Assembly (NCBI GenBank): GCA_021835265.1
Contig: JAKBQK010000265.1
Span: 1-8,588 of the forward strand
Length of the DNA: 8,588 nt
Reading direction: 5' to 3'
DNA from: Thermoplasmata archaeon
GTDB lineage: Archaea; Thermoplasmatota; Thermoplasmata; Thermoplasmatales; Thermoplasmataceae
Below the pieces are notes generated by a model. It worked only from the letters and a program-made list of their open reading frames with translations. It did no database searches and was not told the DNA's origin. How positions within the stretch are numbered: position 1 is the first letter of the stretch; each line of letters opens with the position of its first letter. The translations under genes and the position numbers were made by a program. This document shows positions 1-6,849 of this stretch, in pieces.

Positions 1-400
1 AGGTCAATTCCCAGATCCATGGCACCACCCATGAAATACCTTATGAACGAGCGAAGAAGGAACAGCTCAATCCCATGGATTCAGTGCAGGACTATTCCAT
101 CAGGATAGAGGAGATAAGGAAAATATCTAGGGACTGTTATGTTTCCTACAAGGGGAACGGATATTCAGTTCCATGGATACACGCAGGCAGAATGGCATGG
201 ATCATAGAATCGTCAACCCTGAAGATACAGATTGATTCTCAGATCGTGGCAGAACATGATATTCTACCCGGATCTGGAAGAATATCAAGGAGGAAATAGC
301 ATTTTGAAGGCCTCCTCAAGCGATCAAGGAACAGAATATGGAGAATTTCCAGACAAGGGTGGAGAAGCGTGATCTGTCTGAATATGAGGAGGTCATTTAA
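1..400 (+). pseudogene. istA: IstA transposase, C-terminal end, with stop codon and frameshift
   Basis: The reading frame is open from base 3 and enters from outside the window. It reads as the IstA C-terminal region: NSQIHGTTHEIPYERAKKE, then SRDCYVSYKGNGYSVPW, the beta-barrel part that follows the DDE core. A TAG at 297-299 interrupts it after GRISRRK. The same frame then resumes with HFEGLLK (300-320), after which the sequence continues one base out of phase as AIKEQN and ends RDLSEYEEVI with TAA at 398-400. Adding one G to the GG-type run at 319-321 would restore AAG-GCG-ATC. The restored window part is 132 residues. The natural end overlaps the istB ATG, the usual IS21 coupling. The catalytic DDE residues lie left of the window. 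A nonsense codon plus a frameshift make this a pseudogene. Confidence 0.88.
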
Positions 401-1156
401 TGGATTCTTATGAAAGGGTGCATGAAAGTTTGATCTCTCTTGGAATGGGCACCATTGAACACACTATTGACAATTATCTGGAGAATTCCAGGGACAAAAG
501 CATCATAGAGATCCTGGATCATCTCTTCTCTGAAGAGGTGAAGAGCAAGCTCTCCAAAAGATATGAGACAAAGCTGAAGTATGCAGGTTTTCCCTTCAGA
601 AAAACCATGGAGGAATTCGATTTCCCGTTCCAGAGATCCATCGACAGGTCAGTCATAGATGATCTCATGACGCTCAGATTCAAGCATAATAAAGAGAATG
701 TGGTATTCCTTGGACCTCCCGGAGTAGGGAAGACACATCTTTCGGTTGCATTGGAATAAGGGCTCTCCAGTCCGACGTTTCCACGTATTACACATCTGCA
801 GTGAAACTGGTGCAGTCTCTCAGGAAGGAATACCAGAGAGACAGGCTTAACATCCTCCTCAGGAGCTATTCAAAGTACAGGATTATGATAGTGGATGAGA
901 TTGGTTATCTGCTATTGAACCGTGAGGAATCGAATCTCCTATTCCAGTTTGTCTCGCACAGGTATGAGAAATCATCCACGATCTTCACATCCAACAAGTC
1001 TTTTGCAGAATGGGGTGAGGTCATGGGAGATCAGGTGATGGCATCAGCCATCCTGGACATGATTTTAAACATTGCACGGTGTTGAACATCAAGGGTGAGT
1101 CTTACAGGCTAAAAGACCGGCGGAAGGGTAATCCTCCGCCTTACAGGGAGAAGTGA
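400..1156 (+). pseudogene. istB: IstB helper ATPase, two frameshifts
   Basis: IstB is the AAA+ ATPase that assists IstA at the transposon and target. The sequence starts at ATG 400 and covers the N-terminal helical part and Walker A (GPPGVGKTH, residues 105-113). It then hits TAA at 757-759 because one G appears lost from GCATTGG(G)A. In the next phase it continues GIRALQSDVSTYYTSAVKLV, Walker B (MIVDEIGYL) and the TSNKSF sensor region. A second one-base loss, in the C run near 1068, leads to an early TGA at 1083-1085. The third phase continues CTVLNIKGESYRLKDRRK and ends at TGA 1154-1156. Repairing both shifts gives 252 residues, close to the usual length of about 250. The usual ILDR motif reads ILDM here (near 1055-1066), losing a conserved arginine. 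The open pieces 400-759 and 801-1085 should not be annotated as two genes. Confidence 0.9.
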
Positions 1157-1182
1157 AAGAAAATGGAAAACATAAATATGGG

Positions 1183-1232
1183 TGGACAGATTTCATTTGC
1201 CGATTTTGGACAATATTCATCTGGCGTTTACA
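1183..1232 (+). repeat. IS21 right terminus with two direct repeats
   Basis: Two direct repeats lie 24 bases apart: 1183-1205 and 1207-1229. Both begin TGGACA and share TTCAT and a C-G pair further in, with 17 of 23 positions identical by eye. The second runs into GGCGTTTACA. IS21 elements carry several such repeats at each end as transposase binding sites, and their ends finish in CA. The position directly after istB supports this. The matching left end is not in the window. Confidence 0.75.
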
Positions 1233-1250
1233 TCTAAACAAGGAATCAAC

Positions 1251-1580
1251 TTAATATAAATCTGTTATGATGAATTTTTCTTTTGGAGTAATATATCTTG
1301 AGAACATCTGAAAAATGATTTGTGTTAATAGCTCTTTATTCAGTTCTTCTAACATCTCTTTAACAAAGTTTGCGTGTATTGAATCCTTTAAAAGTATCTT
1401 GAACTTTTTAACACCATTAGTATAAATAAATTTTTCATCTTAGACGATCCAATATAGTGATTCAATAACAACAGTCAGAGCGAGGATGCACATATCTCTT
1501 AAAGGTTCTATGTGTATCATCACATTTCCTATGATCCAGAATGTATTTTCTGATTTTTCTTTTCTATTGAGTCTCCACAA
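1251..1580 (-). pseudogene. possible relic of a DDE-type transposase
   Basis: On the minus strand one frame stays open for 46 codons (1580 down to 1443), meets one TAA at 1440-1442, and stays open for another 62 codons to a TAA at 1251-1253. This is long for such AT-rich DNA. The translation reads NTFWIIGNVMIHIEP, then CILALTV, then after the stop FIYTNGVKKF and a stretch with MLEELNKELL. That order resembles archaeal DDE transposases, where a tryptophan-rich strand is followed by YTDG and later an E-R-x-x-x-x-x-K-R region. If so, the YTDG aspartate is now N. No start codon or upstream domain is seen, and the IS21 end sits only 19 bases away, so that insertion may have cut the gene. The coding-relic call is moderate and the transposase identity weak. 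It fills most of the otherwise empty stretch 1233-1772. Confidence 0.4.
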
Positions 1581-1738
1581 TTATCTCACTTAAGGGTAAT
1601 GATTCCAATGTTCATTGTTAAGGGAAACACGACAAATTAATATTTACAATACTTGTAACTATATTGCTAGCCACGGAACACCTTTCAATTTGCAATGGTT
1701 CTTATGCTGTTTCCATGCTTTAGGATTTTTCAATATAG

Positions 1739-1748
1739 AAATATTTTA
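1739..1748 (+). promoter_or_regulatory. TATA-like box upstream of the first glycosyltransferase
   Basis: AAATATTTTA is centred about 29 bases before the ATG at 1773, the spacing expected for an archaeal TATA box driving a leaderless or nearly leaderless transcript. No Shine-Dalgarno sequence precedes that ATG. In AT-rich DNA such a match can arise by chance, so it supports the start choice only modestly. Confidence 0.4.
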
Positions 1749-1772
1749 GAATTGGTATTAACTCCTATAACA

Positions 1773-2804
1773 ATGTTTGAGTTTCCAAAAATTCTTATCT
1801 TAAATCATTTTCCCAAAGGATACGCATTGGCCAGATACACTGATAATTTGCATCATGTGGTTCGTGGAAATGCAGAGGTGATCAATATAAAGTTTAATCC
1901 ATCATATCACGACTTTCCCAAAGGTCTTCTATATGACGGAACTCGATCTGCTTCATTTAACGTAACGGCGAGAAGAATTGTTTACATTAAAATGATAAAC
2001 CACTTAAAAGAAAGCATCCGCGATGGAAGTATAATTCACTATACTGAACAGTCTATGCCATACTTCTCAAAAGGAAGTGATAATGAAATCGTAACTTTTC
2101 ATGATTTATTTGCATTTGATGAAAATAATAGTTTTAGAGGGGTATTATATAAAAAGTTTACTAGGGAATTTTTGAAATTCACTAATGCCATTGCTGTGTC
2201 AAATACTACTAAAGCAAAAGTTGAGGAAAAGAATTTTGGTGGTCAAATAGAAACTATTTATCATGGTGTTCCTGAAATATTTCATCCAAGATTAAATAAG
2301 AAACATTTGAGGGAGAAATATAAACTTCCATTTGATAAGAAGTTAATTGTTTCGGTATCTTCAGATTCTCCTAGGAAAAATCTCAAACTTCTAACGGAGA
2401 TTAGTCAAAAAATAAGTGGTGAATTTGAAATAATAAGAGTAGGGCCTTCAGCTGGATTTAATTTAAACTTTAAAAATATTTCTGATAATGCCCTATCTGA
2501 AATTTATTCTGCATCCGATGCTTTTATATTGACTTCGACATTTGAAGGTTTTAATTTCCCAGTCACAGAAGCTATGGCTTCTGGTCTTCCTGTAATAGTC
2601 TCAGATATTGAAATTATGAACGAGATCACTGGTTCAGCAGGAATCTTATGTAATAATGACGATGCAGAATCATTTGTTGAAGGTATAAATGAAGCAAGCA
2701 ATCAACAAGAAAAATATACATCTCTTTCTTTGAAGAGAGCAAAACATTTCAATATGCACAAATTCAGTTCAGAAATGACTGCTTATTACAAGAGATTTTT
2801 ATAG
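1773..2804 (+). CDS. GT4-family glycosyltransferase
   Basis: This is a GT-B fold enzyme that would move a sugar from a nucleotide donor to a glycan acceptor in the cytoplasm. From ATG 1773 it has 343 residues, typical for the family. The N-terminal domain starts FPKILILNHFPKGYALARYT and contains FHDLFAF (about residues 110-115). The C-terminal domain has VSVSSDSPRKNLKLL (about 193-207), then LSEIYSASDAFILTSTFEGF and the E-x7-E donor motif with glutamates at about 258 and 266, followed by EAMASGLPVIVSD. There is no signal peptide or clear membrane segment. An in-frame ATG at 1695 would add 26 residues, but these are unlike the family N-terminus and cover the probable TATA box, so 1773 is preferred. 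The donor and acceptor cannot be read from the sequence; the heptose genes downstream make a heptosyl or related donor possible. Confidence 0.88.
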   Translation: MFEFPKILILNHFPKGYALARYTDNLHHVVRGNAEVINIKFNPSYHDFPKGLLYDGTRSASFNVTARRIVYIKMINHLKESIRDGSIIHYTEQSMPYFSKGSDNEIVTFHDLFAFDENNSFRGVLYKKFTREFLKFTNAIAVSNTTKAKVEEKNFGGQIETIYHGVPEIFHPRLNKKHLREKYKLPFDKKLIVSVSSDSPRKNLKLLTEISQKISGEFEIIRVGPSAGFNLNFKNISDNALSEIYSASDAFILTSTFEGFNFPVTEAMASGLPVIVSDIEIMNEITGSAGILCNNDDAESFVEGINEASNQQEKYTSLSLKRAKHFNMHKFSSEMTAYYKRFL

Positions 2805-2841
2805 AGATCCAAAAAATAAATCACTAAGATATGCGAGTTGA

Positions 2842-2876
2842 TTATCAAAAATCACTACTTTAGTGTAATATGATAA
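2842..2876. repeat. symmetric inverted repeat between convergent genes
   Basis: The arms TTATCA (2842-2847) and TGATAA (2871-2876) flank a perfect inner stem CACTA-CTT-TAGTG (2853-2865), all about one centre. It lies 37 bases after the glycosyltransferase stop and is followed by T-rich runs (2886-2900), in the gap between two genes that converge. It could help end transcription or bind a dimeric protein. AT-rich DNA makes short palindromes common, so the role is open. The rest of the gap 2805-3041 shows nothing else. Confidence 0.35.
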
Positions 2877-3041
2877 ATATGTTGGATTTTTATGGGATTT
2901 TTGATGAAATTAATTCTTCAATAATTAATATCATCTTGAAAAATACCCAATATCAATAATGCGAAATGATTCATGTGCAGAATAAAAACTTGCATTATTA
3001 TTAGGAAATAAAATCGCAATATGGACTTGTTAATAAAGACC

Positions 3042-3932
3042 CTACTGAAGAAATGTCTCTACCCCCTTATCTAAAGTAAATTGAGGCTCAAATCCCAGTT
3101 CCCATTTTGCCTTCGTTATGTCAGCGCAAGTGTAATACTGGTAATTCTTCAAGGGATTCTCAATGTATATAGGATCATTATTGTAATTTATCGCATTTGC
3201 GACAACTTTGAAAATTGTGTTAAATGAATTTGTTTGTCCTGTCCCTACATTATAAACCTCAGTGTTTTTTCCCTTCTCCAAGACCAGAATAGCAGCTCTG
3301 GCTGCATCCTCTACATGAATGAAATCTCTGCTCTGGCTGCCATCTCCAAAAATTGATGGCCTTATTCCATTTTTTATATCTGTGAAAAATTTCCAGATAA
3401 CGCTGGCATATGCGCTTTTACTTGTTTCGTCCGGACCGTAAGTATTAAAAAATCTCAAGCCGATCGTTTCAATTTTACCAGTATCACCATAAAATTTGGC
3501 TGTTAATTCATTTATTCTCTTGGAGACAGGGTACATATTCTCATATCTTTCCGGTAAATCGCGTTCAATAGATGGTTTGTTCGTGACTCCATAAACTGCA
3601 GAAGAGGATGCATAAATCACCCTCTTGCATCCGTTTTCTGTTGCTGCTTCTAGGACATTTTGCGTCCCCATAACATTATTTTCGTATCCTGAATTTCCAA
3701 TCTCTTCGAACTGAGGTGGTGATGTGGTTGCTGCAAGGTGAAATATGACGTCGCAGTCTGCTGTCACGGTCTTTAAAATGCCCTTGTCTTTTACTGATCC
3801 AACAAAATGTTTATCGGCCACATTGTTCTTTTTCTCTAGATCAAGGGATAAGGTCTCCCACCCTTTTTCTGTGCATTGTCTTATTAGGTGCCGACCTATA
3901 AATCCAGATCCTCCCGTAACTAAAATCTTCAT
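3042..3932 (-). CDS. NAD-dependent sugar-nucleotide epimerase/dehydratase (extended SDR)
   Basis: This is an extended short-chain dehydrogenase/reductase of 296 residues acting on a nucleotide-linked sugar. It shows the NAD-binding loop GGSGFIG (7-13) after MKILVT, an acidic residue at the end of the second strand (D31, favouring NAD over NADP), HLAA (65-68), the conserved N of the NVMGTQNVLEA helix (N86), the serine stretch SSSAVYG (109-115), and the catalytic pair Y134-x3-K138. RFFNTYGP (160-167), FGDGSQSRDFIHVED (195-209) and YNVGTG (227-232) shape the substrate site. The catalytic set is intact. Family members include UDP-sugar 4-epimerases, GDP-sugar dehydratases and the heptose 6-epimerase HldD; sequence alone does not separate them. 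Beside gmhA, hddA and gmhB, action on GDP-heptose is a reasonable inference. The ATG at 3932 follows a well-placed TATA-like box and lies directly before the Rossmann strand. Confidence 0.9.
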   Translation of the reverse strand: MKILVTGGSGFIGRHLIRQCTEKGWETLSLDLEKKNNVADKHFVGSVKDKGILKTVTADCDVIFHLAATTSPPQFEEIGNSGYENNVMGTQNVLEAATENGCKRVIYASSSAVYGVTNKPSIERDLPERYENMYPVSKRINELTAKFYGDTGKIETIGLRFFNTYGPDETSKSAYASVIWKFFTDIKNGIRPSIFGDGSQSRDFIHVEDAARAAILVLEKGKNTEVYNVGTGQTNSFNTIFKVVANAINYNNDPIYIENPLKNYQYYTCADITKAKWELGFEPQFTLDKGVETFLQ

Positions 3933-4244
3933 TTTTTCTGATTGAATATTAGTATAAAAATATTTATTAGAATTAATGATAATACAATTTCAGAATAACA
4001 ATACAAAATTACAACCTCTCTTCATTGATAATGTTTCCTATAAACAATTATAAGAAAAGAAAATGTTTGAATACTAAAAACTTTATATTCAGTCAAAATT
4101 ATCATAACTAGTAAAAATCCAGGCAAAAGTATTAGATTTAAAAATGGAACATACACATAACTTATAAAACGTGCTTTTCACAGAAAATTATGATGCGCGA
4201 CTAAATAAAATGTATTAATAGGAAAGGTATAAGGTATTGATACG
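3933..4244. other. AT-rich divergent intergenic region
   Basis: These 312 bases separate two SDR genes that point away from each other, so they should hold both promoters. The minus-strand box is at 3953-3960. For the plus-strand gene, TAAATAAA (4202-4209) lies 36-43 bases before ATG 4245, and AAGGT (4231-4235) could act as a weak ribosome binding site 9 bases before it, giving a short leader. TTATAAAA at 4162-4169 is another, more distant candidate. I see no credible reading frame, RNA gene or strong hairpin. Confidence 0.6.
3953..3960 (-). promoter_or_regulatory. TATA-like box for the minus-strand SDR gene
   Basis: Read on the minus strand this is TTTTTATA, centred 25 bases upstream of the ATG at 3932. 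No Shine-Dalgarno sequence is present. The spacing fits a leaderless archaeal transcript. This is the clearest promoter candidate in the window. Confidence 0.5.
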
Positions 4245-5171
4245 ATGCAATCAGATATAAAAAATCGTAAAATTTTGGTAACTGGTGGGGCTGGTTTTAT
4301 AGGTACCAATCTCGTCAGGAGACTTGCTACAAACAATGAAGTAATTGTGATTGATAATATGCATACTGGGACGGAGAATAATATCAAGGATCTGGTAGAT
4401 AAAGGAAAAGTTGAGTTATTTCATGAAGATGTGAAAAATATAAATACATTGGGAATGAAAGTTGATTTGATATTTCACCTTGGTTTCTATTCTGCATCTC
4501 CTATGTATAGGAATGATCCAATGCTGGTATCCGAAGTTGTTGCGGGGATGACAGCACTCCTTGAATATTGCAAGAATAATAATGCAAACATGGTCTTTTC
4601 CTCTACATCATCCATCTATAATGGGATTAAGCCGCCGCATAGAGAAGATATTATACCTGGAGTTACAGATTTTTATACTGAGGCTAGAATTTATTCTGAA
4701 AGAATGGCGGAATTATACAGCAAACTCTTTGGGATTAATGTTTTAGCTATGCGCTTCTTCTCTGTATATGGAAAGTATGAGAAAGCAAAAGGAGAATATG
4801 CCAATTTAGTAACACAATTCCTTTGGAATATTCGTGATGGTAAGAAACCAATAATTTATGGGGATGGAAAACAGAAGAGAGATTTCATTTACGTTGAAGA
4901 TTTAATCGATTCTCTAATATTAGCGTCGCAGATTAAAGGTTTTGATATATTTAACGTTGGATACGGAAAAAACTATAGTCTCAATGAAATGCTAAACTTG
5001 CTCAATAAACATCTTGGAACAAATGTGGAACCTGAATACATCAAAATGCCAGTGAAGAATTATGTGATGGAGACACTTTCAGACACGTCCAAAGCAGAAA
5101 AAGTACTTGGTTTTAGGGCAAAAACGTCACTTAAAGAGGGGATTAGAATAATATCTGAGTTTTACTTATGA
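4245..5171 (+). CDS. extended SDR sugar-nucleotide enzyme with YxxxR in place of YxxxK
   Basis: This is a second extended SDR, 308 residues, related to the minus-strand one. The NAD loop GGAGFIG (14-20) follows KILVT, and D37 ends the second strand. HLGFYSASPMYRNDP (78-92), SSTSSIYNG (119-127), RFFSVYGKYEKAKGEYANL (170-188), IYGDGKQKRDFIYVEDL (204-220) and FNVGYGKNYSLNE (236-248) follow. The tail KMPVKNYVMETLSDTSKAE closely parallels the first SDR's NPLKNYQYYTCADITKAK. The active-site helix reads DFYTEARIYSERMAELY (142-158). Aligned with the first SDR, Y144 is kept, but the lysine position is R148 (AGA at 4686-4688) and the conserved helix asparagine is V98. So it binds NAD but may use altered chemistry. 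It may be an epimerase, dehydratase or reductase of an activated heptose; the exact reaction is not resolved. It overlaps the kinase gene by 4 bases (ATGA), implying joint translation. Confidence 0.88.
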   Translation: MQSDIKNRKILVTGGAGFIGTNLVRRLATNNEVIVIDNMHTGTENNIKDLVDKGKVELFHEDVKNINTLGMKVDLIFHLGFYSASPMYRNDPMLVSEVVAGMTALLEYCKNNNANMVFSSTSSIYNGIKPPHREDIIPGVTDFYTEARIYSERMAELYSKLFGINVLAMRFFSVYGKYEKAKGEYANLVTQFLWNIRDGKKPIIYGDGKQKRDFIYVEDLIDSLILASQIKGFDIFNVGYGKNYSLNEMLNLLNKHLGTNVEPEYIKMPVKNYVMETLSDTSKAEKVLGFRAKTSLKEGIRIISEFYL

Positions 5172-6154
5172 CCAAAAAAATGATTATGTCCAGAACTCCA
5201 TTAAGGATCACTTTCACAGGTGGTGGTACGGATATACCAAATTATTTCACTTATTACGGGAATGGAGCGGTGGTAAATGCAACGATCAATAAGTATATTT
5301 ACATAACAGTCAACGAAAAATTTGATAAAAAGATCAGAGTGAGTTACTCAAGTACAGAAATCGTAGATAGTGTGGATAAAATAAAACACCCCGTTGTCAG
5401 GGAAGCTCTGAAATATCTTAATATAAGTGAGAAGATCGAGATCGTGTCCATGTCTGATATACCTTCCAATGGAACCGGACTTGGATCAAGTAGTACATTT
5501 ACAGTGGGGCTTCTAAATGCACTTCATGCGTACAAAGGTGAGCACGCTTCTTCTTCACAACTCGCAAGGGAAGCTGTTGATATTGAACGTAATATACTCA
5601 AGGAAGAGGGGGGAATGCAGGATCAATACGCTGCAGCATTTGGAGGATTGAACCTCATAGAATTTCGCAAGGGACCAGAAGTCAACGTAGTGCCAATCAT
5701 TATGCCAGATGGTGCAATGGATCAACTGCAAACACATTTACTTTTACTATATACAAATCTGGAAAGGAGATCAAATCATATTCACACGGATCAAAAGGCA
5801 AGAATTTCTTCGTTATATGAAAATTATGCAAAGATGTCTGGACTTTCTTACAAACTAATGGAAGTGATGAACAGTGGGAATTACAGTGAAGTGGGCAAAT
5901 TGCTTCATGAAAACTGGGTGGAAAAAAGAAAATTATCCACCAGAATCTCCCAAGGTGAAATTGACGCACTATATGAGAAGGCAATGAAAAACGGTGCCAT
6001 TGGTGGTAAGTTGATAGGTTCCGGTGGTGGGGGTTTCCTCATGTTTTTTGCAGACCCAAAATACCATAAGTTGATTTCTGACAGTCTTGGACTGTCACCT
6101 ACTACATTTAGAATTGTTAATAGGGGTTCTAGCATAATATTTGTGGGTGATTAG
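5168..6154 (+). CDS. hddA: D-glycero-D-manno-heptose 7-phosphate kinase (GHMP family)
   Basis: HddA phosphorylates D-glycero-D-manno-heptose 7-phosphate at C1 with ATP, giving the 1,7-bisphosphate, in the GDP-heptose route. All three GHMP motifs are visible: RTPLRITFTGGGTD (9-22), the ATP loop PSNGTGLGSSS (99-109) and GGKLIGSGGGGFLMFF (279-294). The block GGMQDQYAAAFGG (148-160) has the probable catalytic aspartate D152 and is typical of HddA and close relatives. The 328-residue length matches the family. The start ATG overlaps the preceding SDR stop as ATGA, which supports this start over the in-frame ATGs at codons 5 and 7; there is no clear Shine-Dalgarno sequence. HddA-like kinases also include enzymes for other sugars, so GmhA and GmhB next door are the main reason for the heptose assignment. 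It converges with gmhA, only 24 bases away. Confidence 0.88.
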   Translation: MTKKMIMSRTPLRITFTGGGTDIPNYFTYYGNGAVVNATINKYIYITVNEKFDKKIRVSYSSTEIVDSVDKIKHPVVREALKYLNISEKIEIVSMSDIPSNGTGLGSSSTFTVGLLNALHAYKGEHASSSQLAREAVDIERNILKEEGGMQDQYAAAFGGLNLIEFRKGPEVNVVPIIMPDGAMDQLQTHLLLLYTNLERRSNHIHTDQKARISSLYENYAKMSGLSYKLMEVMNSGNYSEVGKLLHENWVEKRKLSTRISQGEIDALYEKAMKNGAIGGKLIGSGGGGFLMFFADPKYHKLISDSLGLSPTTFRIVNRGSSIIFVGD

Positions 6155-6178
6155 TTAACAAGTAAATTTCCTGCTGAA

Positions 6179-6742
6179 TCAAAGAGAATCCTCTATGATC
6201 TTTGAAATTATATGACCAATTGCAATGGTTGATTCTTGTATGTAAGAAGTACGCTTGCTAGGAATCCTTATAAGTCTATCCTCATAGATCAAATCAATCA
6301 TCTTTCCCCCAGTTTGCCCTGTTATTCCAAAAACATTTGCTTGTTTCAAGTTTGCTTCATCAATACCTTTAAGGATATTTACTGAATTACCACTCGTGCT
6401 AAGTGCAATAATTGTGTCTCCTTTGTTGCAGAATGCACTAATCTGTCTGGCATATATCTCATCAAAACTGTAGTCATTCCCAATTGCAGTGATCGTTGAG
6501 GTGTTGCCATGGAGAACCATTGCAGGTAATGATCTCCTTTCATGTTCAAACTTTCCGACAAACTCAGCAGCAATGTGCTGTGCGTCTGCTGCACTTCCCC
6601 CATTTCCAAATAAAATTAATTTATTCCCATTATTGAAACATTTCAACAACTCGATGCCTAAATTCATTATCTTATTCATGTCAAGAGAATTTCTGATGTT
6701 TGAACCTTCTTCAAGGTATCGTTTGATATCCTCAATGTTCAT
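6179..6742 (-). CDS. gmhA: sedoheptulose-7-phosphate isomerase
   Basis: GmhA turns sedoheptulose 7-phosphate into D-glycero-D-manno-heptose 7-phosphate, the first committed step of heptose synthesis. It is a single SIS domain. The phosphate-binding stretch FGNGGSAADAQHIAAEFVGK and the later ALSTSGNSVNILKG are both present. The zinc site described for bacterial GmhA (H, E four residues on, then Q, H eight residues on) is complete: H56, E60, Q169 and H177 counted from the ATG at 6742. The length of 187 residues is normal. A TTG three codons upstream (6751) could also start, but the ATG has a TATA-like box (GTATTATT, 6763-6770 read on the minus strand) centred about 25 bases away. The gene is opposite in strand to hddA and gmhB, which act next to it in the pathway. 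DiaA and other SIS proteins are relatives, but the motif set favours GmhA. Confidence 0.9.
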   Translation of the reverse strand: MNIEDIKRYLEEGSNIRNSLDMNKIMNLGIELLKCFNNGNKLILFGNGGSAADAQHIAAEFVGKFEHERRSLPAMVLHGNTSTITAIGNDYSFDEIYARQISAFCNKGDTIIALSTSGNSVNILKGIDEANLKQANVFGITGQTGGKMIDLIYEDRLIRIPSKRTSYIQESTIAIGHIISKIIEDSL

Positions 6743-6849
6743 ACTGTACAATGCTTAAAAGGAATAATACATTTTCTTTTCAACGACGATAAAAATCTGT
6801 ATTTACAATAAGATGATTTTTTATGGGTTATTGTATTTCGATCTTAATA
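6743..6849. promoter_or_regulatory. divergent promoter region between gmhA and gmhB
   Basis: These 107 bases lie between two divergent starts. On the minus strand GTATTATT (6763-6770) is about 25 bases from the gmhA ATG. On the plus strand TTTTTTAT (6817-6824) is about 29 bases from the gmhB ATG at 6850. Neither gene has a Shine-Dalgarno sequence. Both boxes fit leaderless archaeal transcription, but they are A/T tracts in AT-rich DNA and unproven. Confidence 0.4.

Larger units (their letters stand above)
1..1232 (+). mobile_element. IS21-family insertion sequence, decayed, left part outside window
   Basis: The stretch carries the IS21 gene order: the end of istA, an istB joined to it by a TAATG overlap at 398-402, then a short non-coding right terminus with two direct repeats ending in GGCGTTTACA near 1232. 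IS21 elements move with IstA, a DDE transposase, and IstB, an AAA+ helper ATPase. Both genes are broken, so this copy cannot supply active proteins. Its base composition is visibly richer in G and C than the genes to the right, which fits an element acquired separately. The left end and the target-site duplication cannot be seen. The family call is firm; the exact right boundary is inferred from the usual CA end and could be off by a few bases. Confidence 0.88.

Noticed and set aside
400..1085. Two separate small genes at 400-759 and 801-1085
   Set aside because: They are consecutive parts of one IstB split by a one-base loss; the Walker A end and the following GIRALQS segment join without a gap when the frame is repaired.
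1695..1772. Upstream ATG (1695) as the start of the first glycosyltransferase
   Set aside because: The added 26 residues look unlike a GT4 N-terminus, and the probable TATA box lies within them; ATG 1773 is better placed.
3745..3945. Plus-strand open frame of 66 codons
   Set aside because: It is antisense to the start of the minus-strand SDR, whose motifs are intact, and shows no recognisable domain.
4178..4387. Minus-strand hydrophobic open frame overlapping the second SDR start
   Set aside because: Most of it mirrors the SDR Rossmann region, and a hydrophobic antisense frame is expected there.
5555..6135. Three minus-strand open frames inside hddA
   Set aside because: They are shadows of the GHMP kinase; their translations are rich in H, F, P and C without any domain.
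6489..6758. Plus-strand open frame of 89 codons
   Set aside because: It is antisense to gmhA, which carries the complete SIS phosphate and zinc sites.
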